64,000 nucleotides of DNA from Cephalopachus bancanus. Lineage: Eukaryota > Chordata > Mammalia > Primates > Tarsiidae. The notes beneath the pieces were generated by a model that was not told where the DNA came from, made no database searches, and worked only from the letters and a program-made list of their open reading frames with translations. Position 1 is the first letter of the stretch; each line of letters opens with the position of its first letter. Location: the NCBI GenBank assembly GCA_027257055.1, contig JAPVLO010000019.1, positions 11,675,001-11,739,000 on the forward strand, read 5' to 3'. The position numbers were made by a program, and so were the translations under genes. Of the stretch, positions 11,301 through 22,977 are shown piece by piece.

Positions 11301-12779
11301 TTCCCAAACTTGCCTTTTCCAAGTTTTATCAAACAGTAGTCTTCAGTCAGAATTATTTGTAGTATGTCTTTTAAATGTTTTCAGTACAAAGGAAAATTTT
11401 CAAAACATCAGTAGCATATTGAAAGAAAAGACATAAAGTTCTTAAATTTTCTTCTAAAGAATTAGTAATTTCTGTAGAAATACAACAACATATTTGTTTT
11501 TAAAAAGTCTCTTAGGAAATTAGGTTTGGGTTTAAAAACAGAATTCTTCCAGTCAAAACAACTAGGTATATTCCATGGTATTCTAGTCAATTGATAATAA
11601 TTTTCCAGAGCATGACATGGTCATTTTATGTATATATTTCTATCTACTTCACAAGGTGATCATATTTCATCACAGTTCAGTTTTATGTCCCATGATACAA
11701 TATACATCATAATGATGCAGTGATGTGGAGTGCAGCTCTTTTCAAATACTAACCAATGATTTGGATGCTATTTTCCTTTCCAATTCAAACAATTAAGCTA
11801 TCTCAAGCCTTTATAAGCATTCACTGCCTCAAGAAATAGATGCTGTACCCCCTCCCCAAAAATATATACATAAACAAACAGAAAGCCTATGGAGTTGAAA
11901 AAAGCTAGTGTTTGGGAATTTAAAATATCTCATTTCATGGAATAAAAATGAATATGTCATAATTAGAAGAAGACTTTTTAACTCGGGAGCTAAAATCTCA
12001 TGTTTTCAAGAATGAAAGGGATGGAAAAGGAGATAAGAATACCTAAATTTGGAATTCCTAAATTCAGGAGGTGTTTTATAAAGATACCTTCCCTACCTAA
12101 CACCCTATGTGTGTGTGAAGGAATAGGTGGGGGAGAGGGTAGAAAATAGAAATACCAGGTTACCTGGTAGGTTTGGGGAACTGGAACACCAGATAGTCCT
12201 TGAGTTCCCTAGGAAGCATGCCTGGATAGTGTATCTAAGATGTACCCTGAGTTTTCTAAATAAGCTCACTGTGGGTCAAGGTGACCCAGGAGCAGCAGCA
12301 TGATTTAGTGTGACTGAGAATGGTTCAAAAATAGGTGGTTCCTTTACAGTTCACAGTACATGTCAGTAACGTGTGGAAGCAACAGAGAGATCCCCATGCT
12401 CAGAGCTGAAATAAAGTGAGGTCTTATAAGTCTGTTATCTGCAGGGCGCAATATAACAAACCAGAAGAAGCCAAGAACTGTGGGGAACGATGGGGTTGTC
12501 AGCATAAGTATGAAGCATTAAAATTCAGATGTCCCCCCAATACATAGTAAAGCTTTGCAAACCTCCAGAACCTATTTATGATTCTGAAGATAAAAGTGAA
12601 CCATAATTGAAGTGAGATTGTGATTTTGTCACTTAGCATGAGGATTTTTAATTTATATTATATTAAGTTAAAAAAACATAAAATTACACTTATTAAATTC
12701 CTGAATTTATATTATGAGATTATTTGCTCTACTTAGTGAACTCAGAAAAATTGTAAATTTCACAATCTGTAAGATAATT
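8383..12779. other. Long unique AT-rich stretch
   Basis: I recognise no gene and no young repeat. There are low-complexity TATATA/TGTATA runs around 9715-9800. Near 12290-12480 the sequence is less AT-rich, but I cannot assign it. Open frames here are at most about 100 codons (10795-11088), have no recognisable domain, and I do not consider them genes. Confidence 0.45.
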
Positions 12780-13320
12780 ATTTAATTGGAATTGATGCTG
12801 GGTGGTGTGGGGTGTAGTCACTCTGTGATTTCTTGACACTGTTACTGAAAAGAATTTCAGGGCAAGTCCAACATATAGTTTAAGATGAGATTTATTAGAA
12901 GGAAGAAACATGCTCAACAGATAGCATGAGTACCTTAAGAGTAAGGACATATGCTTGTCTTTGATAAGAAGCTTTATATAATTTTACAACCACAATTAAG
13001 CAAATCATGAACTAAGAGTGAAGGGCTACAAGAATCTAGTCACAACTTTTGATTACCATTTCTCAGTGTTTTAAGGTCACAAGAAACTTATAAATAATGA
13101 AAGTTATTGCCTAATCAGATTGGACGATTTTTATTTTTGTTTTTAAATAACATTGTGTCTGTATTTTGGGTAATTCCCTATTGTTTTTGTGATTTACTGT
13201 ACTGGTAGTTACAGATAACAGCCCACCAGGTGGGCAGGTCTGTTATGCCTGGTTGGTGTCTTGAAGGTTGTGTACCAATAAGAAAGTTGTGTAAGTGCTT
13301 ACCCCATTTTAATTTAGACC
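12780..13320 (-). repeat. Probable degenerate LTR (class I/ERV1-like), antisense
   Basis: Read on the minus strand there is a TATATAA-type box (complement of about 12974-12982). About 85 bases downstream is AATAAA (complement of TTTATT at about 12891-12896), then TTGCCCTGAAATTC, a phrase typical of the R/U5 part of gammaretrovirus-like LTRs. This order and spacing is what an LTR shows. The outer ends and a TSD are not resolvable, and no internal retroviral genes are adjacent, so if real it is a solo LTR. The family is not identified. Confidence 0.4.
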
Positions 13321-14975
13321 AGCCTTCAAGAAACTCATCATCTATATCTAAGCTACTCTGGCTACCCTCCTTCAGAATGACCCATTTAAAAAGAGTAGTA
13401 ATTGAATTCTATCCTAATTTTAAAAGAATATTTCTACTCTGTATGACAGGAAAAATGTAGCCAATATGTCAATATCAAAGATAACTATAGTTGAGGACTC
13501 TTTAAGAAATCCCTAATTGTCATTTATTTAAAAAGTATTAAATATGTCAGATGACACAATAATTATTCTTCTAGTTAAACCCTTCATCCTTTATCCCAAA
13601 AGTGTTTATAAAAATGACAAAGACTCAGGTTTAGCAAAAGGGAAGTTATCGTGAACAGTAGAAACCATTTTGTGATGCTACCTTTTAACTAAATAAGGAA
13701 TACATTTCTTTGGTCAAATTTTTTTTGTTATTTTTCGTTTCTCTTAGCATAAAAGATTTAGTCTTTCCCCTCTTCGGATCTCTAGGGTAAAGCACAAGAA
13801 GCAGTAATATAGGCTCTCTTTTTTCACACCAATCACATCATTGTTCCAAAAACATAGATAATGTGAAAGAGCCCTACACACTATGTGTTGGAAAGAGGAC
13901 TTTGGGCAGTTAAATTCTATAAGCTTTGGCTTTCTCATTAGTCAGTGAAGAGGAAGAAAATGTTTCCTATTAACCTCAGAGAGGTGTGTAGGAATCAAAT
14001 GGCATAAAAAATTTGTTAACTGTGGAATTTTGTTTTAGCAGTTATTGTTCTTGCTATTATTGTTGAGCAAGTATTCTAACATTTTAGCTACTAAGTTTAA
14101 TCATTTAAACCATAGGGCATAATAAAAATAATAATACCAATCCCATATGGGGGTGGGAAGGTGAAAGAGTTATTATATGTACAAGCATAATAACTGTTAG
14201 GTATTATTATTAATAAATACAGTCTATTCATTTTATCGGGAACAATTATGTTCTATGAAGTTGCAATAAACACACACATTAGCAAAGCTGAACTATTGCT
14301 CTTAGGGGAAATAAAGGGCTAGATCTTGCTAGTCTCCTGCCAAAACATTTTTGTCAATCAATTAATATAAAACTCAGTTTTTATAGGTTTTTTCTATTGG
14401 AAGACACTTTTCCAACATATATTGTTAACCCATTAGCATTGGACTCACAGCCAAGAACAACACACCTCACTCTTGAACAAAGCTGATTTAACACACATAT
14501 TAGCTTCATAAGGCACAGCACAGTCTTCTTGTGCTTAGAAACACTGGGTAGCACTTCAGAACTATGTTTGGGTTGTTTTAAGCAATGAAATTATTCACTG
14601 GGACCACAAAAACTGAAAAAACAAACAAAACAAAATGGCCCTAAATATACCATGGAAATTATACTTTGTTTACAGCTTGAGAGCTGAAACAACAAGGTAG
14701 AGTGTCTGCCTTATTCAACCTCAGCTGGAAATGTGCTCATCAGACAAACATTTTTATTACATTGCACATACATATGTTTACAAATGACCACAAAGGAGGT
14801 TCATGTATTAATCTTAATGCTACAAATAAATTTTAGCAAGTAAGTAAATTTGCAATGACAGAATCCAGGAATAATGATCAACTGTATTGGCCTTATAATT
14901 TTAAAATATATATTTAGCTCACAAGTCTATATCTGAAAATTACATGGTTCATCATGCTCTAGTCCCTTCATTCTT
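13321..14975. other. Unique AT-rich sequence
   Basis: No gene or confidently recognised repeat. There is a short ATAATAATA-type run near 14120-14220. Confidence 0.45.
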
Positions 14976-15365
14976 TCTCCTTGAGCAATGATCCTGTCTC
15001 CATTCATGCATGCAATGTTCTTTCTGATCCAGGATCTTTGCACATGGAGCTCATACTTCCCAGAAAGATCTTACTCTCTTTCTACACCAGATAACTTTTT
15101 TTCTCCAGATCTCATCATAAACATATTCACTTCTTTTATTGCCCTGATCAAACCAGTTAGCCCCAACTATTCTTGTAGTCTCATTATATTATGAACTTAT
15201 TTTTCATATCACTCAAATTTTATACTGAAATTTTGTATTTCTTTCTATAAACGTGTATTTCATTAATTTTTCTCCTCTTCAACAAAATATCAGGTCCTTA
15301 AAGAAAGATAACATTTTTATTTTTCTCACATTATAACATGTGTTTGGAATTCAATAAATGTATAC
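14976..15365 (+). repeat. L2 LINE 3' end (old)
   Basis: The order of elements fits a decayed L2 tail in sense orientation: GATCTTTGCACATGG, a pyrimidine-rich CTTCCCAGAAAGATCTTACTC block, TATTATGAACTTATTTTTC, CAGGTCCTTAAAGAAAGATAAC, and finally GGAATTCAATAAATG. The L2 3' end normally finishes with a 'gtgctcaataaatatttg'-type phrase. Divergence is high. Confidence 0.5.
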
Positions 15366-17200
15366 CAATGAAATGTAAATTGATATAAATAACATTAATA
15401 ATAAATGTAATTGAATAAATACTTAAATATTTTGCTGCTGTAACATAACATCTTAGAAAAAGAATGGTGCAGATTTATGTACATAATTAAAGCAATATTC
15501 TGCCAAATGAATGCAAATGTGCTTATTTAAAATGGGAAATATGTAAAGTACATTTTGTGATGGTCAATCTTTTCAAACTGGTTTCAAACCTGTCCTTAAA
15601 TCTTTCCTTTATATGGTATATATACCAAAAACCAATAAGCAATTCTACTAAAAAGCACTGAACTTACTTGTAAACAAATATATGTAAATAAATAAATATT
15701 ACAAACACTAAGTTATTTTGCAAAATATAATAAGAAATAATGGATGCAGTAATTTTCACTGCTAGTGAAGTTTTGATGAAATAGCATTTTCATATATAAC
15801 TGATGAAAAAGTTTATATCACGTGGAATGTAATTTGGCAATATGTATCAAAATGTTAAAAATACTCATAGTCCAACTCTATATTCTAATTTGAGGAAGAA
15901 AAATAATTCAAAATATTTGTTAACAGAGAATATTTATAGAATGACTAATTCCATAATATAGCTACATATAAATAACTAAATCACTAGAATTAAAAGTCAG
16001 AAGCAAACACAATATCTAATAACACAGAGACAGATAATCAAAATTAATTTCCCTTGCTGCATTAGAAGATTTATTTAAAACAATGATAGTAACTACACTA
16101 AAACAGGAAAATTATTATGTTGCAAGTGAATGTAAGACATAATGCCTTGTACAATATGACCATCATTGCTGTTATAACAAAAAAAGGTATAAGTGGTAGG
16201 AAGATTAATATTTCCTTCATTTTAGTATGCTGGACTTCTTATAATGTACATATATTAATTATCTCATTGGATAGAACAATTTTTTTCCAATGTCTCTTCA
16301 TTCTTCCACCACATCCTTTAAATTCTGCATTATAATTATTATTATTTTTTTTCTGTTTGGTAGAGACTGCATTGATTTCAAGTCAAAGAGCTTGTGATCA
16401 TATTTATTATGAAGTTGACCACCACACATGTCAGGTATTCACTAAATGGCTCCATTCACCTCACCATGATGGGAATGGGGCTCTTGGGAATTTGTAGCCA
16501 GCTACAAATTTGTTTTCTGTAATAAATTGGGTCATACAATGAAACAACTCCTTATTTTATTTTTGACAATCTGAAATTCAAATAATTCTGTAGCTATCTA
16601 TTTAAAATTTTCACCTCATAGAAGTTTCTGGAGTTAGTCAAACCATCACCCACTCACCCCCAATCCCATCCCCAATTTTTACTTTACAAAATATCCAACT
16701 ATATAAATCAAGGCAAACTTTCTGTGTTTTACAAAGCTGTGCAATTGGCAACCTTTTCTGCTCCCAGCAACCCAGGAGAATATTATGTGCATTATTGCTC
16801 TGTAGTTTTGATTCACCTTCAGTAATTTCTGTGAAGCATTAGCAATAGGTTCCAATGAGCAGTGCTGAACCATCAGCAAATTAAATGTTCTTGGGACTTT
16901 CTGTTTCAAAAATCAGGCATAATAGACCTATGGTCTGCTTTGCATTAAAATTTTACAAAAGAGTTACCTACATTAATTCCAGCCACACGTTTATAATGCA
17001 AAAGCCAGCATCAGACTCATTGTTGTGTAAAAGAGAAGTAAAATAATCTAATATAAATAATTATGTAATCCCTTGAAAAATATAAGACAGTCTAACATGT
17101 ACTCAGTCAATGTGATAAAAACAGTCGCCAATAAACAGGAAACATTGCAATAAACTAAGATTTTATAGATTCTGTTTTATCACCTATGGTCTTAAAAATA
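15366..17200. other. Unique AT-rich sequence upstream of the young L1
   Basis: I recognise no gene or repeat. Open frames such as 16117-16335 are short and show no domain. Confidence 0.5.
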
Positions 17201-17207
17201 ACAACCA

Positions 17208-18667
17208 GACTTCCGGCAAGATGGCGACCGGGCAACCTGGTCTATGAAACCCTCTGCAAAGGAGAACAGCAGTGGGTCTCTGGCTTTCACCCTGGGGGCT
17301 GCAGACTCCAACATCGCAGCCTGCTCTTCACACAGAGCTCAGCCGTTGCCACCGCTGGGGCATCACAGCGGTCTGGGCAGCCACTGCAGCACAGACACAG
17401 CAGCCACCGGCGCTTCCGCTGCCCGCCGTGGCTTCCATGTCGGCTATAGCACATTGCATCACCTGGGCCGGAGGCGATCCACGACTTCAGTCCTTGAAGC
17501 CCCTGCAGGCAAAATCTGCTGGGATCGCTGCTACCTCTCCTGCGACAGAGACGTCCTACCTGCCCTGCCTGCCGTGGGTGCCCTCGCGTGTGCCCTGAGG
17601 CAGGTTTTCATCTCCAGTCTCTGTTCGGTTCCTGTCCAGCCCCACTCCTCCGGGGCAAGCAGCTGAGATAGCACCACCTGCTGGTGATTCAAGGTAACCA
17701 CACCGAAACGGGAGAAATAAGCTTGAAAAAGACACAGGCCAGAGTGGTGAACGGAGGGTGATCTGACCTGTCCTTCACAGCAGGCCAGGGGCAACTGAAC
17801 CTAACTGCGAACTAATTTACCAGCTTGAAAAGAAAGCTAGAAATCAGAGCTGAAAGGACATTGGACTTAAACAAAAAGTCTCAGAGTGTGCTTGATTGGT
17901 TCTGTTAGTTTAATGATTTAATTTTATTCCTACTGTTTGTTCCTTTTTTTCCCCTCCTCTTCCTTTTCTTCTCTTTTCTTCTCTCTGTAAACCATATCTT
18001 TGTATAGAGGAACAGCACACCAATAAGGCGGTTGGTTAGCTTGTATGTTAGCATCATTGTATGTTTTATTATTTTTTTTGTATGGGAGTTGGCTACTCTC
18101 TATTGTTTTTATCTGTTTCAGTATAGATCTCTCTCTCCATTTGTTGGTACACTCATTTGTTTCTCCCCTTACTCCTCTATCTCTCCACTCCCCTCTTCAA
18201 CCCACGGTCTGCTCCATTCTCTTCCCTCAGCTAACCACATTTTATTTCAGGGAGTAAACCTACAACCTCACTGCACGGACAGATTCCAAGGCACTGGGAA
18301 GGGGGTCTCAGATTATCCATACACATGTCAGCAAATACCAGGACCTGCGGATAGATTTTGAATCACAGCTCCCCTTTAAGTAAATCTCAAAACTGCAAAA
18401 AGGACCACTCCCAACATACAGTGCAACTCCAGAATTGAACAAAGTAAGAGGATATACATAAAGAATAGGAAATTGAACAAACAGAGGTAAAACCAATCCC
18501 TCTACCCCCTGAATAACAGAATTAACGAAGACGGTGATGTGGAGGGAAGGAAAAAGTAGGGAGGGGGGGAAACCAAACAAATGAAGAAAAACTAAAAGCA
18601 GAATATAGGTCTCACACAGACCCCTGGGAGATCAGACACTGAGAAAACAGATTCTGGAACACAAACA
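17208..18667 (+). promoter_or_regulatory. L1 5'UTR with internal promoter; YY1-type and ETS-type sites
   Basis: The first 25 bases carry ACTTCCGG (ETS-type) immediately followed by CAAGATGGCGAC, a YY1-type site. A YY1 site at the very start of the 5'UTR is what positions transcription initiation in human L1. The first 500 bases are GC-rich with many CpGs, in sharp contrast to the flanks, while the later part is pyrimidine-rich (about 17940-18000) and then purine-rich. Overlapping open frames of up to 140 codons (17244-17666) occur in the GC-rich part. I take them as a by-product of composition. Confidence 0.75.
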
Positions 18668-19534
18668 ATGAAGAGTCCCCAGAATGACTGGTCACATGCA
18701 ACAAACCCAGACATCAAGACATTAATAGAGAAAATTTAAGAAATTGAGGAAAAACAAGAGACAAGAAGAAAATAGGAAGGAGCTGATGTCAGAAATAACA
18801 GCAGTAAAGAATATTGTGATGGAAATAAATAACAAACTAACAAGCAAGGAAAGCAGAATTAGCCAAGCAGAAGAAAGAATCTCAGAGTTCGAAGACCAAA
18901 GCACAGAACTAACACAAGCTGTCAAATGCATAGAAAAGAAGCTCAAAAAGACATAACAAAACCTGCAAGAGATGAATGATCACTTCAAGAGACCAAACCT
19001 AAGAGTAATTGGGCTTCCTGAGGCAGAGAGTGAAACAGAGGCCACACTGGAACAAACATTTCATGAAATCATTCAAGAAAACTTCCCTCATCTCATTAAG
19101 GATGAAAAAATTCAAACACAAGAGATTCAGAGAACCTTGCAAGACAACAAATGAGAAGACCAACTCCCAGATACATAATAATTCGCCAAAACAAAGTAGG
19201 TATAAAAGAAAAAATTCTAAAGGCAGCAAGAGAAAAAGGTCAGACTACCTACCAGGGAAGACCAATTAGAATAGCAGCAGATTTATCCACAGAAACCCTT
19301 CAGGCTATCTTCAAAATTCTAAAAGATAAACAATTCCAACCAAGAATAACCTACCCAGCCAAACTAAGCTTCATTAGTGAGGGAGAATTGAAATCTTTTC
19401 CAGATATCCAAATCCTAAGAAACAACCCTGCCACCAGACCACCTCTACAAGAAACACTTAAGAAAGTGCTGAACGCAGAAGAAAAAGAAAAAAGAACAAT
19501 AACATTCTTCACAAGAGTACAGGCAAAAGATTAA
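18668..19534 (+). pseudogene. L1 ORF1 (RNA-binding protein), broken
   Basis: The likely start is the ATG at 18668 (MKSPQNDWSHATNPDIK), but this frame stops after 23 codons. The coiled-coil part continues from about 18744 (ENRKELMSEITAVKN, then ISQAEERISEFEDQ), ends at a TAA at 18954-18956, and resumes at about 18972 with the RRM-like domain (RPNLRVIGLPEAESE). A frame change near 19130-19150 leads into the C-terminal domain (19151-19534: RPIRIAADLSTETLQ, QPRITYPAKLSFISEGE). The domain order is correct for L1 ORF1p. At least one stop and two frame changes prevent expression of a full protein. Confidence 0.88.
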
Positions 19535-20390
19535 GAACACACATGATCCAATTCTAAAACCCAAAGAAAGACAACAAAGAAACAGGAACAACAACTCTGT
19601 AAGAACCTTATGACACGGTGGTGACATTGCATTTCAATTATTGACCTAAATATGAATGGACTAAATGCACCACTGAAAAGACATAGAATGGCAAAATGGA
19701 TAAAATATCATCAGGCAACAATCTATTGCCCTCAAGAGACTCACCTCACTAGAAAGGACACCACAGATTCAAAGTAAGAGGATGGGAAACAAACTTTCAG
19801 GTGAACGGAATACAAAAGAAAGGAGGAGTAGCGATCTTAATTTCAGACAAAATACTCTTCAAGCAATTAAAATCAAAAAAGATACAGAAGGCCACTACAT
19901 AATGATAAAAGGCCCAATCCATCAACAAGAAATATCTATACTAAACATATATGCACCCAACATAGGTGCGCCAACTTTCATAAAGCAACTTCTAGGAAAA
20001 CTAAAGAAAGATATTGACTCTAACACCATCATAACTGGGTACTTTAATACCCCACTCACAACCCTAAACAGATCATCACGCAAAAAATCAGCAAGGAGAT
20101 CTGGAACCTCAATGCGACTTTGGACCAAATGGACTTAATTGATACCTACAGAACATTCCATCCAAAGACCACAGAATACACATTCTACTCATCACCGCAT
20201 GGAACGTATTCTAAGATCGACCACATAATTGGCCATAAATCAAGCATAAGCAAATTTAAAAGGACCGAAATTCAACCATACACCATCTTGGACCACAGTG
20301 GAATAAAAATAAACATTGACACCAACAAGGTCCCCCCAAAACCCACAAAGGCAGCTGCAATCACTAGTAGAAGTAAGATAAAAGGGACCT

Positions 20391-21338
20391 GAAAACAGGA
20401 AAAATGCTGGCTGGGAGCAAGGCCCCAGCAAAATGCAGCCATGACGGAGGCAAAGTCCCATGGATCCTGTTGACGGACCTTCCCTAACTTTGAAGGATTG
20501 TGTGCATAGGCTTAAGAATGTTCCCTCTTTAATTCAGATAATAGATGCACAAATGGATGATGGAATTTGACAGCAAAAATTATTCATAGGCATAATGAAG
20601 GTGAGATTGCAGGAAAAAGGGTGCCCCTTAGGGTGTGTAAGGATGTTTTTTGGTAACAGCAGTAGGCCGAGAAAAATGAGTCGACCACTTCCTCATAAAC
20701 AACAGACCCCAGCTGACAGCTGGTGGAAAAAAACCGTTTGAGATAAAAAATAGGTTAAGATATTTTAGAATTAAATAAGTAGTTTAATGAAGATAGAATT
20801 TAGAATATTAATAATAAGATCGTAAGATAATATAAACTAGTAAGATAAGAGATATATAATAGTATAAGTGATAGTTAAGAAAATATAGAGACATAAGGAT
20901 AGAAATAACATTAATAGAAATAAATATATAGTAGTAAGTAAGTTAAATAAGACTTAGGGTTAAGGTTTAGCTTTATAGGGTAAGAATATTATAGGCCTAT
21001 AATAGTAAATAGTTATTAGAAAGTTAGGAAGAAAACCAGGACGTTCATAAATGTTTGACTTAAGAAAAACACCATCTGTGGTTGAAATGGTTAAAGGTCA
21101 ACTTTATTGTGAGTGCAAAAAGGATGTATGTGGGCATTTGGTTAGCAACATAAGATACATTTGTGGGTACAGGGCTGAGTGAAAAACCTATATAAGCTTG
21201 TGAAAAATAAATAAAAATTGGCAGAGTCTTGAGCTCTCCCCAGGAAGAGGATTCCTGTCGTTTTCGTCTTTTCTTTTTCGCTGCTTCTCGATTCCCCTGT
21301 CTCAAGTCCTGACTCTCTCCTGGAGCTGGACTCCAGCA
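20391..21338 (+). mobile_element. Solo LTR-like insertion (betaretrovirus/ERV2-like) inside L1 ORF2
   Basis: Comparison with the L1 at 44.6-50 kb shows that L1 ORF2 stops matching after CCCACAAAG (about 20349) and resumes at GACACTAAACAGCATGATGC (about 21342). The inserted DNA starts near TGAAAACAGG and ends near GACTCCAGCA, with a TATA box, AATAAA signals and a TTTCTTTTTCGCTGCTTCTC-like 3' part, which is LTR architecture. No gag, pol or env remains are attached, so it is a solo LTR. I could not find a clean 6-bp TSD, and the left edge could be up to 40 bases upstream. The class is inferred from the short TATA-to-poly(A) spacing and the 3' sequence style. Confidence 0.72.
21189..21215 (+). 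promoter_or_regulatory. LTR core promoter TATA box and overlapping poly(A) signals
   Basis: TATATAAG is at 21189-21196, and AATAAA is at 21206-21211 and again at 21210-21215. A poly(A) signal this close to the TATA box is found in class II (beta-like) LTRs, where the signal lies in or just upstream of a short R region. Confidence 0.6.
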
Positions 21339-22881
21339 ATGGACACTAAACAGCATGATGCTAAACAACTCCTGGGTCAATGATGAAATCAAAACAGAGG
21401 TCAAAAGATACCTGGAAACAAATGAAAATGAAGAAATATCTTACCAAAATCTCTGGGACACCTTAAAAGCTGTAGTAAGAGGGGAGTTTATATCCCTACA
21501 AACACACATGAAGAAAATGGAAGGAACACAAATTAACAGCCTAACAAGCCACCTGGAAAAGGAAGACCACAAAAACCCTAATTTCAGCAGAAGAATTCAG
21601 ATCACCAAAATAAAAGCCCAAATTCAAATTCAGGACATAGAAGACAAAAACATAATACAAAAAATCAAGGAAACAAAAAGCTGGTTCTTCGAAAGGATAA
21701 ACGAGATCAATGGTCCCCTAGCTAGACTGACCGAGAAAAAACCCAAATAAGCACAATCAGAAACACAAACGATGAAGTCACATCTGACCCTGAAGAAATA
21801 CAAAAGATCATTAGAGACTTCTATGTACACTTGTATGGAAACAAACTTGAAAATCTTAAGGAAATGGAGGACTTTCTGACATCACACAACCTACCTAGGT
21901 TGGAACAAGAAGAAATTGAGGCCCTAAATAGACCAATAACAATCAAGGAAATCAACGATGTAATAAGAAAACTACCTACAAAAAAAAGCCCTGGTCCAGA
22001 TGGCTTTCCAGCAGAATTCTACAAGACATTTAAGGAGGAGCTGATACCAATCTTACTGAAGGTATTCCAGGTGATTGAAAAGATGGAATTCTCCCCAAAT
22101 CATTTTACGAAGCTAACATCACATTGATACCCAAGCCAGGTAAAGATCCAACAAAGAAAGAGAACTACAGGCCAATATCTTTGATGAACATAGATGCTAA
22201 AATTCTCAACAAGATCCTAGCAAAGTAGATTCAACAATACATCTCAAAAATCATCCACCATGACCATTTCTGGGATGCAAGGCTGGTTCAACATTCGTAA
22301 AACCATAAATGTAATTAAATACATCAACAGATGTCAAAACAAAAACCACATGATTACATCATTAGATGCAGAAAAAGCTTTTGATAAAATCCAGCACCCC
22401 TTCTTGATAAAAACACTCGAACATCTAGGCATATGGGGAACATACCTCAAAATAGTAAAAGTCGTCTATGAGAAACTCACAGCCAGCATACTCCTAAATG
22501 GACAAAAATTGGAACCATTTCCCCTGAAAACTGGAACAAGACAAGGATGCCCACTCTCACCCCTCCTGTTCAACATAGTATTGGAAGTCCTGGCTCGAGC
22601 AATCAGAGAAGAGAAGGCAATCAGTGGTATCCAAATAGGAAAAGAGGAAGTCAAGTTATCTCTCTTTGCAGATGATATGATTGTGAACCTTGAAAACCCA
22701 AGAGAATCTGTCAAAAATCTCCTTACATTGATAAAGGCCTTTGGCAAAGTCTCAGGATACAAAATAAATGTGCAAAAGACAATCACATTTCTTTACACCA
22801 ATAATAAACAAACAGAAACCCAAATAAAAAACACAATTCCATTCACAATAGCCACAAAAAAAAAAAGAAATACCTTGGCAT

Positions 22882-22977
22882 CTTCCTAACCAGAGACATG
22901 AAAATGAAAACTACAAAGCACTGTAAAGTCTCCTAACCAGAGATTTTACAATGAAAACTACAAAACACTGCTCAAAG
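22882..22977 (+). repeat. Imperfect 47-bp tandem duplication in L1 ORF2
   Basis: Copy 1 (22882-22928) and copy 2 (22930-22977) both read CT(T)CCTAACCAGAGA, then ATGAAAACTACAAARCACTG, then AAAG. Only one copy is expected in L1 ORF2 at this position (the segment encoding a TRDxKDLYNENYK-like phrase). Copy 2 is closer to the expected sequence. Confidence 0.75.

Noticed and set aside
17244..17666. 140-codon open frame plus two overlapping frames in the L1 5'UTR
   Set aside because: Three overlapping frames open at once in a GC-rich, CpG-rich stretch is expected from composition (few stop codons); no recognisable domain and not an L1 ORF.
20391..21338. Full provirus
   Set aside because: Only about 0.95 kb lies between the L1 halves, with LTR signals and no gag, pol or env text.
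22466..22786. 106-codon minus-strand frame
   Set aside because: Shadow of the L1 RT domain on the plus strand.
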